Part shown: piece by piece, positions 1-5,721 of the stretch
Layout: the number at the start of each line of letters is the position of its first letter
Numbering within the stretch: position 1 is the first letter of the stretch
Origin: Deltaproteobacteria bacterium
GTDB lineage: Bacteria > Myxococcota_A > UBA9160 > UBA4427
Length of the DNA stretch: 6,668 nucleotides
Assembly (NCBI GenBank): GCA_011051925.1
Contig: DRKE01000402.1
Coordinates: 1 to 6,668, forward strand
Direction: 5' to 3'
The notes under the pieces: model-generated
Told to the model about the DNA's origin: nothing
What the model saw: the letters and a program-made list of their open reading frames with translations, nothing else
Database searches by the model: none
Made by a program: the position numbers and the translations under genes

Positions 1-96
1 GTGCTGTAGGGTCTTGTACTTCGACAAGAGGCTCTCTCCTGTGTGGCTTTGAGCGGTCCACGGGAGGGAGTCTCGTCGATTTCAGGAACTGTCAAA
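1..96. other. Left-edge non-coding stretch
   Basis: No credible gene is seen here. A short perfect inverted repeat lies at 12-17 and 24-29 (TCTTGT / ACAAGA, 6 bp, 6-nt loop ACTTCG). It may be the end of a terminator or a leader structure belonging to a gene beyond the left edge, but no T-run follows on either strand, so its role is open. Confidence 0.4.
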
Positions 97-139
97 CCAA
101 TCGCGCCGCCCCGGCACAGCCGGGGGGACTCCCGATTGG
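97..139 (-). terminator. Two-tier hairpin just after the TonB receptor gene, probable terminator
   Basis: On the minus strand the hairpin begins two bases after the receptor's TAG stop. The outer arms are CCAATCG (97-103) and CGATTGG (133-139), a perfect 7-bp pairing. The inner arms are CCCCGGC (109-115) and GCCGGGG (119-125), a perfect 7-bp GC-rich stem with a 3-nt loop. Downstream on the minus strand comes only a short T-run (TTT within GGTTTGAC), so this is a weak or non-canonical intrinsic terminator. Its position directly behind the stop codon supports the reading. Confidence 0.6.
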
Positions 140-140
140 G

Positions 141-2774
141 CTAGAACTTGATCGAGGTCGTCACGCCGTAGGTGCGCGGGTCGCCGACGAAGTGGAGTGT
201 CGTCTTCTGGATGTTCGACAGATCGGCGGAAAAGGCCTTGTAGGTCTCGTTCGTGATGTTCCGCCCCCAGAGTGCGATCTCGATCGACTCGTCGGGGGTC
301 GTGTAGGCCAGGCGGATATTGTGGATCCAATACGGACGCTGGCCGATCGTGTACTTCGGCAGGAAGACATCGCCGTCGCCATTGGGAATGCCGCGTCCTT
401 GACTGGCGTCGAAGTAGGTCGTGTGCTTCCAGGTTCCGTCCCAGCGGGCGCTGATCGTCCCGAAGCGACCGATGGGCAGGCTCTGCCCGAGGGTGAGGGT
501 GATCGAGTACTTGGGCGCGTTCAGGAGCCGGTTCCCAGACAGATCCGCCGTGACGGGGACCGAGACGCGGACGGGCGGAATCGTCTTCTCCCTCTGCTGG
601 ATGTCGACGAAATCCAGGAACTCGCCCTGCAGCCACGCGAACTTGACGTCGAGCAGCCCCCCCTCCCAGGGCAGGACCGTCGCCTCGATCTCGGAACCGA
701 AGAGCTCGACGTCGCTGGCGTTGATGATCACGAACTGCGGAGCGGAACGCGCGAAGGTCTGGGACGTGAAGAGCTGGTAGTTCTGATAGGCGTAGTGGAA
801 GAGCGACAGGGTCAGGTTGAGCCGGTTCTCGAAATAGCTGCCGCGCAGACCGATCTCGAAGGCATCGATCTTTTCCGGCCGCGCCGAGGTCACGCCCAGC
901 TTGATGCTGCCCGTCGCATTGAAGGTGCCTGTCTTGAAGCCGTGGGTGAACTTCATGTACATGCTCGAGTCTTCGGTCGGGCGATAGGTCAGACGGACGG
1001 TGCCCGTGGGTTCCTGGCCCAGGATCTCGATGTCGGAACGGTCGATCCCGTTCTGCTTGATCAGGTTGTAGTCGATGTCCCGCCTTTCCCAGTTGAAGCG
1101 GATGCCTCCGTCGAGCGTGAACGCTTCCCAGAAATCCCAGCTGAGGGCCATGTACCCGGCGAGGCTCAGGATCTTCTGGCCGTAGATCCGCTGCTTCGGC
1201 GCACCCGTGATGGCCCCGCCATCCCCGAAGTCGAGCTTGACGTTCACGTCGAGATCTTCGTAGAGGACGAAGGTGCCGACCTCCCAATCGAGGGGGCCTC
1301 CGAAGATGTCGTCGAGCCCCTCGAAGGCCTGCCCCGTGAGATGCAGCTCCTGATAGACCTGCAGCCCCTCGTCTCCGGTGTCGATCTCGAAGAGCGTATT
1401 CGGGCTGAAGTCGAGATCGATGTCGACCCGGCGCTGCCAGTGGTCGACGCCGGTCACCGAGGTCAGCTCCATCAGGTCCCCGATCTCGATCGTCCCCTTG
1501 AGCGCCATCCCGACGGTATCGTTGGTCGTCCCACCGACGTGACTGATGTTGCCGAGGAAGGGATTCGAATCGAGGTCGCGACCGAGATCCGCCGCGACCC
1601 GTCGGAAGGAATCATTCCGGGCTTTCGTGTTCTGCGCCGACGTACAGGTCGGCTGACAGCGCGACTGCAGGAGCGCGAAAGCGAAATCCTGGGCCTTCTT
1701 GATGTCCGGATCGACAAAGCCGCCGACGTCGACCCCGCCCAGCAGGCCGTTGATGTCGGGTCGGAGCTGGTTGCCGAACTCGTCGGTGAACCGCTGGACG
1801 CCTCCGATCCCGATGGATTGCCCGACGAAGGAGGGCTCGTCGCGACGGCTCCCGCGTACCGTGAGCAGCCAATCCATGTCGACGTCGCCGCGCAGATCCG
1901 GCTGGATCAGGAAGACGGCCCGCGCCGCCCAGTTGTTCCGGCTGTTGATCCACTTCGGCGCGTTGACGTCGACGTTGGAAATGCGGCCCGTGCGAATGTC
2001 CTCCCCGCAGAAGTCCGCGGGCGGAGGAAAGAGTCCGCCCTGCTGGATCGGGCGCTGGTCGAGAGGGGGCGCGCCGTGACAGCGATTCTTGAAGGTGCCC
2101 TCGCGCTGGGTCGCCCGGAACGCGATCCGGCCCCAGAGCGTCTCGCTCGTGATCGGGAACTGCATCGACCCCTCGAAGTCCCGCGATCGGTAGTTTCCGA
2201 ATTCCGACTTGAAGGAGACGCCGAACTCGCCGGTCGGCTTGCGCGAATAGATCTTGATCGCGCCCGCGGATGCATTCCGGAAGGCACCCGTTCCCTGCGG
2301 CCCGCGTAGCACGTTCGCACCCTCGATGTCGTAGAGGGAACCGAGCTGGAGAGCGGGCGAATTGAGCGGCACGTCGTCCTGATAGATGGCGACGGCACCC
2401 GCGGCGTTGGCGTTGAAGTCGTTGAGACCGATTCCGCGAATGAAGAAGGTCGGCGAAGTCGAACCGGCAACGACGATCTCGAGGTTCGGCGTGAATTTCG
2501 CGATGTCGGAGATGTCGGCGGCGCCGATCGCCTCGAGGTCCTCGGCGTCGAAGGCCGTCACCGAGTTGGAACGCGCCACGTCTTCGAGCAGCCCGCCCGC
2601 GGTCGAGCCACTGACGACCATCTCCTCGACCCCGGCCCATACATCTTCGGCTGCGGAACCGCTTCCGTCCGAGTCCACACTCTGGGCCCCGACCATCGAG
2701 GTCGACGAAAGAAGGCAGGTCGCAACGAACATGAGCGTCCGCAAGAGACGGTTCTGAGAGTGTGTGGGCGTCAT
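141..2774 (-). CDS. TonB-dependent outer-membrane receptor
   Basis: An outer-membrane active transporter of the FepA/CirA/FyuA-like class, which imports a bound ligand (siderophore, cobalamin, carbohydrate or other) with energy from TonB-ExbBD. The ATG at 2774 gives 877 residues and a good signal peptide (MTPTHSQNRLLRTLMF, cleavage after VGA, about residue 30), with AGAGGA three bases upstream. An in-frame GTG at 2816 would only add 14 residues ahead of the signal peptide. A Ton-box-like VEEMVVSG sits at residues 49-56. The plug domain spans about 65-180 and holds the family signature VLRGPQGTGAFRNASAGAI (155-173). The beta-barrel follows, with typical late-barrel motifs: FTHGFKTGTFN, RPEKIDAFEIGLRGSYFENR, GRNITNE, and a C-terminal GDPRTYGVTTSIKF ending in the aromatic residue expected for BAM recognition. 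Two cysteine pairs (C232/C256 and C373/C377) may form disulphides in surface loops. The length is slightly above the usual 650-850. The substrate cannot be told from the sequence. The gene stands alone on its strand, divergent from the barrel protein at 3079. Confidence 0.96.
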   Translation of the reverse strand: MTPTHSQNRLLRTLMFVATCLLSSTSMVGAQSVDSDGSGSAAEDVWAGVEEMVVSGSTAGGLLEDVARSNSVTAFDAEDLEAIGAADISDIAKFTPNLEIVVAGSTSPTFFIRGIGLNDFNANAAGAVAIYQDDVPLNSPALQLGSLYDIEGANVLRGPQGTGAFRNASAGAIKIYSRKPTGEFGVSFKSEFGNYRSRDFEGSMQFPITSETLWGRIAFRATQREGTFKNRCHGAPPLDQRPIQQGGLFPPPADFCGEDIRTGRISNVDVNAPKWINSRNNWAARAVFLIQPDLRGDVDMDWLLTVRGSRRDEPSFVGQSIGIGGVQRFTDEFGNQLRPDINGLLGGVDVGGFVDPDIKKAQDFAFALLQSRCQPTCTSAQNTKARNDSFRRVAADLGRDLDSNPFLGNISHVGGTTNDTVGMALKGTIEIGDLMELTSVTGVDHWQRRVDIDLDFSPNTLFEIDTGDEGLQVYQELHLTGQAFEGLDDIFGGPLDWEVGTFVLYEDLDVNVKLDFGDGGAITGAPKQRIYGQKILSLAGYMALSWDFWEAFTLDGGIRFNWERRDIDYNLIKQNGIDRSDIEILGQEPTGTVRLTYRPTEDSSMYMKFTHGFKTGTFNATGSIKLGVTSARPEKIDAFEIGLRGSYFENRLNLTLSLFHYAYQNYQLFTSQTFARSAPQFVIINASDVELFGSEIEATVLPWEGGLLDVKFAWLQGEFLDFVDIQQREKTIPPVRVSVPVTADLSGNRLLNAPKYSITLTLGQSLPIGRFGTISARWDGTWKHTTYFDASQGRGIPNGDGDVFLPKYTIGQRPYWIHNIRLAYTTPDESIEIALWGRNITNETYKAFSADLSNIQKTTLHFVGDPRTYGVTTSIKF

Positions 2775-2777
2775 GAG

Positions 2778-2783
2778 TCCTCT
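2778..2783 (-). promoter_or_regulatory. Ribosome binding site of the TonB receptor
   Basis: AGAGGA on the minus strand lies three bases before the ATG at 2774. The spacing is short, but the site supports this ATG over the upstream GTG at 2816, which has no purine-rich site before it and would push the signal peptide inward. Confidence 0.6.
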
Positions 2784-2827
2784 AGAACGATCGGGGGTCC
2801 ATGGGGCCGCGAGCACCTGGGACCATC

Positions 2828-2854
2828 TTACCTTCTTGTTGCCCTGTTTACCTT
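2828..2854. repeat. Direct repeat TTACCTT, two copies 20 bp apart
   Basis: TTACCTT occurs at 2828-2834 and again at 2848-2854 (AAGGTAA on the minus strand). The start-to-start distance of 20 bp is close to two helical turns, which would put both copies on the same face of the DNA. They lie 54-80 bp upstream of the receptor ATG, where a regulator site would be expected. The motif is short and its significance is not established. Confidence 0.35.
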
Positions 2855-2969
2855 ACCGCGGATGACTCCACGGATTCCTTACGTCGCGTCATATTCCGGT
2901 TGCAGAACAGCTTCTGACTGCCTGACTTTCTCACTGTTTGGCTACCGATGGGCTGATGATTCCATTTTT

Positions 2970-2988
2970 CGGGTCCCGCCGCGACCCG
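2970..2988. repeat. Inverted repeat upstream of the barrel-gene promoter
   Basis: CGGGTC (2970-2975) and GACCCG (2983-2988) are perfect 6-bp arms around a 7-nt centre. A T-run (2965-2969) precedes the left arm on the plus strand. The repeat ends five bases before the proposed -35 hexamer, so it is better placed to be an operator than a terminator: on neither strand does a T-run follow the hairpin. Confidence 0.4.
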
Positions 2989-2993
2989 GAGTG

Positions 2994-3022
2994 TTAGCGC
3001 GAAAGTCGGGGCTGTCTATAAT
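2994..3022 (+). promoter_or_regulatory. Sigma-70-type promoter of the barrel protein gene
   Basis: A perfect TATAAT lies at 3017-3022, unusual in such GC-rich DNA. A weak -35 (TTAGCG, 2994-2999, three of six consensus bases) is 17 bp upstream. Transcription would begin near 3029, giving a 5' leader of about 50 nt before the ATG at 3079. The -10 box lies inside an inverted repeat, GGGCT (3009-3013) and AGCCC (3023-3027), which could be a repressor site. The weak -35 also fits an activator-dependent promoter. Confidence 0.6.
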
Positions 3023-3078
3023 AGCCCGCTCATCCGGTGCTCCCGATTTTCCACCCCGACCGGCTACAGTGAGATCTG

Positions 3079-4071
3079 ATGTCTCGAACAGTCTACAGCA
3101 TTTCGATCCTGCTCCATGCCCTCTGGATGTTGACGGCGAGTCCTGGTTTTGCCGACGGTTCGTCAGGTCGTCGTGATGACGACAACCGATGGATTCCGTC
3201 CTGGAGTCTCGTCCTCGGGTTCACGAGCCAGGAACACAACGCGAGCGAGCGGTCGTCCCAGTTTCCCTTCGGCTTTGCGAGCGGCTTCGAGGTCGGATTC
3301 CAACCGACCCAGCCGACACCGTTTCCCGGCGATCCCGCGATCGACAACCGCGTCGATCAGGGCGACAACTATCTCAACTCGATCCACGTTGGCGGATCGC
3401 TCGCACTCGAGACACCGCGACTCGGCCGCTACGGACCACGCCTCTTCATCGAGGGCGAGATCGAGCACGTGTCTTCCCAGACCCGGTCCCTGACGCGCGA
3501 AGGAAGACCGGGCAAACTCTTCGAAGACCCCGACCTCGGGGCCAATTTCTCCGATCAGGCGATCACGGGCCAGGGAGCGGAAGTCCTATCGGACGCCAAG
3601 GACTACCAGATCGGTGCCAGTATCGGCCTTTCCTACCCGATCCAGATCGGGGATCTACGCTTCGCGATCCGGCCGTCGGCACGCTATCTCAGACAGAAAT
3701 TCATCTTCCGGGGCCTGATGGTCGACGCGTTTCGACAATTCCCGCCCGGTGCGCCACCGACGCGCGAGATCACGCTTCGCGGAAGTGAATCCCTCGAAGT
3801 CCATGCCCTCGGCCCGGGACTGGAGCTGGAGTTCGAAGCCGTTCGGATCGAGTCCCTGCTCGCCTCGATCTACGTCAGTGGTGGCGCCTACCGGGTCCTG
3901 TCTGATCGGGATCTCGACTTCCGCGCCAGAGGAAGAGACAACCTGAATCAGCGTGACTTCCAGGCGGAATGGACGGCCGAGATCGAGCCCTGGATCTATC
4001 GCGCCGGCGTCGGGTTCCGAGTCCGGTGGATGGGCATTCCGGCGGGCTGGATCGGGCGGGCTGAACGCTAG
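3079..4071 (+). CDS. Exported protein of unknown family, probable outer-membrane beta-barrel
   Basis: I do not recognise a named family. The 330-residue product begins with a signal peptide: hydrophobic stretch SISILLHALWMLTASPGF, likely cleavage after FA (residue 25), then a charged segment RRDDDNR. The rest has no transmembrane helix but many strands with alternating hydrophobic/polar residues and tight turns, for example SWSLVLGFTSQ (41-51), SIHVGGSLALET (101-112), PRLFIEGEIEHVSSQ (120-134), YQIGASIGLSYPI (176-188), LRFAIRPSARYLRQKF (193-208), VHALGPGLELEFEAVR (241-256), SIYVSGGAYRVL (263-274) and PWIYRAGVGFRVRWMG (304-319). Around 10-14 strands would fit. There is no cysteine. It does not end in the classical C-terminal aromatic residue: W317 is followed by a 13-residue tail. 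The ATG has a weak GAG-containing site upstream and a plausible promoter. It is divergent from the TonB receptor and convergent with the lipoprotein gene. A periplasmic or surface role is inferred from topology only. Confidence 0.85.
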   Translation: MSRTVYSISILLHALWMLTASPGFADGSSGRRDDDNRWIPSWSLVLGFTSQEHNASERSSQFPFGFASGFEVGFQPTQPTPFPGDPAIDNRVDQGDNYLNSIHVGGSLALETPRLGRYGPRLFIEGEIEHVSSQTRSLTREGRPGKLFEDPDLGANFSDQAITGQGAEVLSDAKDYQIGASIGLSYPIQIGDLRFAIRPSARYLRQKFIFRGLMVDAFRQFPPGAPPTREITLRGSESLEVHALGPGLELEFEAVRIESLLASIYVSGGAYRVLSDRDLDFRARGRDNLNQRDFQAEWTAEIEPWIYRAGVGFRVRWMGIPAGWIGRAER

Positions 4072-4145
4072 AGGCCAGCTCCGCTTGCGCCGCCGAACGC
4101 GAGTTCGTTCGACTCGGTCGTGATCGCCGACAGGAGCCGATCTTT

Positions 4146-4161
4146 CCCGGCGGCGGCCGGG
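4146..4161 (+). terminator. GC-rich hairpin after the barrel gene, possible terminator
   Basis: CCCGGC and GCCGGG pair perfectly over 6 bp around the loop GGCG, 75 bp downstream of the barrel gene's TAG stop. There is no T-run after it on the plus strand. It is the most stable-looking simple stem near the 3' end of that gene, but intrinsic termination is unproven. Confidence 0.3.
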
Positions 4162-4186
4162 ATCGACCCCTCCCCTTCATGATCCA

Positions 4187-4259
4187 GATCCACGATCGCG
4201 TCCCCCTTCCATCGAATGCCTGACAGAGCGGCGGAACGCTCTGACGTGGATCGTGGATC
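4187..4259. repeat. Nested inverted repeat between convergent genes
   Basis: The outer arms GATCCACGAT (4187-4196) and ATCGTGGATC (4250-4259) are perfect 10-bp complements, with C4197 and G4249 adding an eleventh pair. Nested inside are CAGAGCG (4224-4230) and CGCTCTG (4237-4243), a perfect 7-bp stem with the loop GCGGAA. The structure is symmetric and would fold in RNA from either strand, so it could be a bidirectional 3'-end structure for the convergent genes. A protein-binding site or a remnant of a dispersed repeat are alternatives. Confidence 0.5.
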
Positions 4260-4340
4260 AGACGCGACCGGGCGTCCCGCCGCACGAGCGGCCGCCCGAC
4301 GGCGAGAACGTACGAACGACGAACAATCGATCCCGATCGG

Positions 4341-5573
4341 TCAGCTCTTCCTGGGTCTGGGAGGTGGCGGTGTGGTTCGATTCTGATGCGCCATCACCTT
4401 GGCTTCTTCGGACATGGGCGCGTCCTTCAGCCAGGCCTCGGCCGCTTCCGGGTCCTCCCGAAGCCAGCGTCGCGCCGCGATCTCGAGCGCGTGCTCCCGA
4501 TCGTATTCATCCTGCAGGTATCTCACGGCCCAGTCGATCGCCTTCTCGAATTCCTTCTGCGCCGAGAGTCGATTGACGTACATCGAGATCGGCCCCTGGA
4601 GAACGGGCCCCAGACGCTGCTCCTCGGTCGTCTGTTCCATCCACGCCATGGCCGCGTCGGGATCCTCCTTGAGGAAACGTCGATACGACGCGCGGACACC
4701 CGTCTGGACCGAAAGCCCATCCGGCCGGCTCGTGAGCCAGTTCATCGCATCGGCCCCCGACGAGAGGACCCATGACGCCGCGATCCAATGGGGGAGATCC
4801 TCACCGAGCTTCGTATCGCAGATCTCGTCACACCATGCGACGGCGCGAGCGGGATCGGTCTTCGCGATGTCCCCGGCCAGCCGGGAATGGATGTAGGTTC
4901 GGTACTTGATCGATCCGGGAACCGAACCAGCCCACTCGATCATCTTGTCGGCACCGTCCCGGGCGAGCCGGACCTTGATGTATTCGCTGATCGCACGTTG
5001 GCGATCGTCGCCGGCGCTGTTCAGATCGTGGATGAACTCCTCGAGATTCGGCTTCCCGGAATCGAACCATCCCCGCACGAGTGCACGAAGCATCGTCTTG
5101 TCCCAACCGGCACTCGAGTACCGGAAGACGTCCATGTCCCGGATGATCGCTTCGGGATCGTCCTTCGCCCACAGGTAGACCGCCTCGTCGAAGACCGCAC
5201 TCCGCACGTTCTCGATCCGCTCTCGGCGCATCGCCCATTTCGTCGCGGCCGGCGCATCGTGCCTCGCCCAGGCCGTCGCGATCAGGATGCGTTCGAGATC
5301 CTGGAAGGGGTGCCGGAGACCCGCCAGCACCTCTTCGAACACCTCGTCAGCCTGGTCTGCCGGCACGGCGCGCAACGCCGCGATCAGCTTCTCCATCCGA
5401 TCGAAGCGATCCGGATCATCGAGGATTTCGAGAATCGTCGCCGCAGGATCGCTGCCAAGATCCACGGCAGTGGCCGCATCGGCCACGGGCTCCGCTTTCT
5501 CGGAGCACCCGATCGCCAGGGCGACGACGACGAGCAGGACGAACGAGAGCAGGTCGCGAAGTCGGTTTTTCAT
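4341..5573 (-). CDS. Lipoprotein with TPR-like helical repeats, function unknown
   Basis: No named family was recognised. The ATG at 5573 is chosen because it opens a lipoprotein signal peptide: MKNRLRDLLSFVLLVVVALAIGC, with C23 as the lipidated residue. The reading frame is open further upstream, but those codons would bury the signal. Position +2 is serine, which by the Lol rule known from E. coli predicts the outer membrane. The mature protein of about 388 residues is almost wholly alpha-helical, with about nine degenerate repeats of 32-37 residues between residues 100 and 385. Each carries a pattern like W-x-[RK]-[ED]-D-P-x-A-A-x-x-W. Such solenoids usually bind proteins or peptides; no catalytic motif is seen. 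The C-terminus is a proline-rich basic tail (PPPPRPRKS). No clear Shine-Dalgarno site precedes the ATG, and a TATACT box sits seven bases before it. The gene follows the exosortase/EpsI gene in the same direction at 148 bp, so a linked role in surface or exopolysaccharide assembly is possible but only inferred from position. Confidence 0.88.
   Translation of the reverse strand: MKNRLRDLLSFVLLVVVALAIGCSEKAEPVADAATAVDLGSDPAATILEILDDPDRFDRMEKLIAALRAVPADQADEVFEEVLAGLRHPFQDLERILIATAWARHDAPAATKWAMRRERIENVRSAVFDEAVYLWAKDDPEAIIRDMDVFRYSSAGWDKTMLRALVRGWFDSGKPNLEEFIHDLNSAGDDRQRAISEYIKVRLARDGADKMIEWAGSVPGSIKYRTYIHSRLAGDIAKTDPARAVAWCDEICDTKLGEDLPHWIAASWVLSSGADAMNWLTSRPDGLSVQTGVRASYRRFLKEDPDAAMAWMEQTTEEQRLGPVLQGPISMYVNRLSAQKEFEKAIDWAVRYLQDEYDREHALEIAARRWLREDPEAAEAWLKDAPMSEEAKVMAHQNRTTPPPPRPRKS
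4419..5276 (-). repeat. Protein repeats of about 33 residues within the lipoprotein
   Basis: The repeats are aligned on the second aromatic or hydrophobic position of the pattern: W113, M146, F180, W214, W247, W279, W311, W348 and W381. The steps are 33, 34, 34, 33, 32, 32, 37 and 33 residues. In seven of the nine copies another Trp, Leu or Phe lies exactly 11 residues earlier (W102, W135, W169, L203, W268, F300, W370). The clearest units are LKEDPDAAMAWME (301-313) and LREDPEAAEAWLK (371-383). The period matches TPR-class helix-turn-helix repeats, although the consensus is not the canonical TPR one. Confidence 0.7.
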
Positions 5574-5580
5574 CGCGCCG

Positions 5581-5608
5581 AGTATACGAAAATCTTCCGG
5601 ATCGGAAA
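5581..5608 (-). promoter_or_regulatory. Possible promoter of the lipoprotein gene, leaderless arrangement
   Basis: On the minus strand TATACT (5581-5586, five of six consensus bases) lies 16 bp downstream of TTTCCG (5603-5608, three of six -35 bases). Only seven bases separate TATACT from the ATG at 5573, so transcription would start at or next to the A of the start codon. The absence of a Shine-Dalgarno site fits a leaderless mRNA. Confidence 0.4.
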
Positions 5609-5639
5609 CGAGATCAGCCCCCGGCGCCACGCATCGACC

Positions 5640-5659
5640 GTCCTCGACCCTGCGAGGAC
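5640..5659 (-). terminator. Hairpin after the exosortase/EpsI gene, possible terminator or attenuator
   Basis: GTCCTCG (5640-5646) and CGAGGAC (5653-5659) form a perfect 7-bp stem with a 6-nt loop, 63 bp past the exosortase/EpsI stop codon and 67 bp ahead of the lipoprotein ATG. There is no T-run after it on the minus strand. It might reduce read-through into the lipoprotein gene or protect the upstream mRNA end. Confidence 0.35.
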
Positions 5660-5721
5660 ACCTCCTGCGCACATCCCCCGCCGACGAGTTGCCGATGGCG
5701 CCTCCTCCCATCGCTCGCACC

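Larger units (their letters stand above)
2775..3078. other. Divergent intergenic region between receptor and barrel genes
   Basis: This 304-bp stretch carries the 5' regions of two divergent genes and no credible gene. It is less GC-rich than its flanks. It holds a strong plus-strand -10 box, several inverted repeats, a direct repeat with 20-bp spacing and a small inverted repeat CAGAA-CAGC-TTCTG (2903-2916). No convincing sigma-70 promoter for the receptor was found on the minus strand. The best -10 candidates are TAAGAT (2825-2830) and TATGAC (rightward of it, near 2889), neither with a recognisable -35 box, so that promoter may need an activator or an alternative sigma factor. Confidence 0.7.
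4072..4340. other. Convergent intergenic region rich in inverted repeats
   Basis: This 269-bp gap between the stops of two convergent genes holds no credible gene. Going rightward it contains CGAACG/CGTTCG (4094-4099, 4106-4111, 6-nt loop), CCCGGC/GCCGGG (4146-4151, 4156-4161, 4-nt loop), a nested inverted repeat (4187-4259), and the weak CGAT/ATCG pair at 4328-4339 next to the lipoprotein's stop. None is followed by a clear T-run on either strand, so termination here may be Rho-dependent or rely on GC-rich stems. Confidence 0.6.

Noticed and set aside
90..95. A perfect TTGACA (-35-like) hexamer on the minus strand after the receptor gene
   Set aside because: No -10-like hexamer lies at 15-19 bp, and it overlaps the short T-run behind the terminator hairpin.
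82..1287. A 401-codon minus-strand frame overlapping the end of the receptor gene
   Set aside because: It is an arginine- and proline-rich shifted-frame shadow. The receptor frame in the same place carries barrel motifs up to the terminal phenylalanine.
192..2309. A 705-codon open frame on the plus strand, antisense to the receptor gene
   Set aside because: The receptor on the opposite strand has full-length family motifs. The antisense product is a low-complexity mix rich in R, D, E, L and V without domains, as expected from stop-poor antisense frames in GC-rich DNA.
3017..3023. TATTAT on the minus strand in the same place as TATAAT, possible receptor promoter
   Set aside because: No -35 match lies at the right distance on the minus strand, and the leader to the receptor would be about 240 nt. 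The near-palindromic box is better explained by the plus-strand promoter.
2760..3176. A 138-codon plus-strand frame spanning the divergent region
   Set aside because: It runs over the promoter of the barrel gene and overlaps its start in another frame. It has no signal, domain or ribosome site, and the composition is that of a chance frame.
3875..4285. A 136-codon minus-strand frame across the barrel gene end and the convergent gap
   Set aside because: Arg/Ser/Pro-rich shadow without features. It overlaps the well-supported barrel coding frame and the inverted repeats.
3079..5573. PEP-CTERM-type sorting tails on the barrel protein or the lipoprotein as exosortase substrates
   Set aside because: Neither protein ends in a PEP-like motif followed by a hydrophobic helix and a basic cluster. 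One ends in a barrel strand plus a short tail, the other in a proline-rich basic tail.
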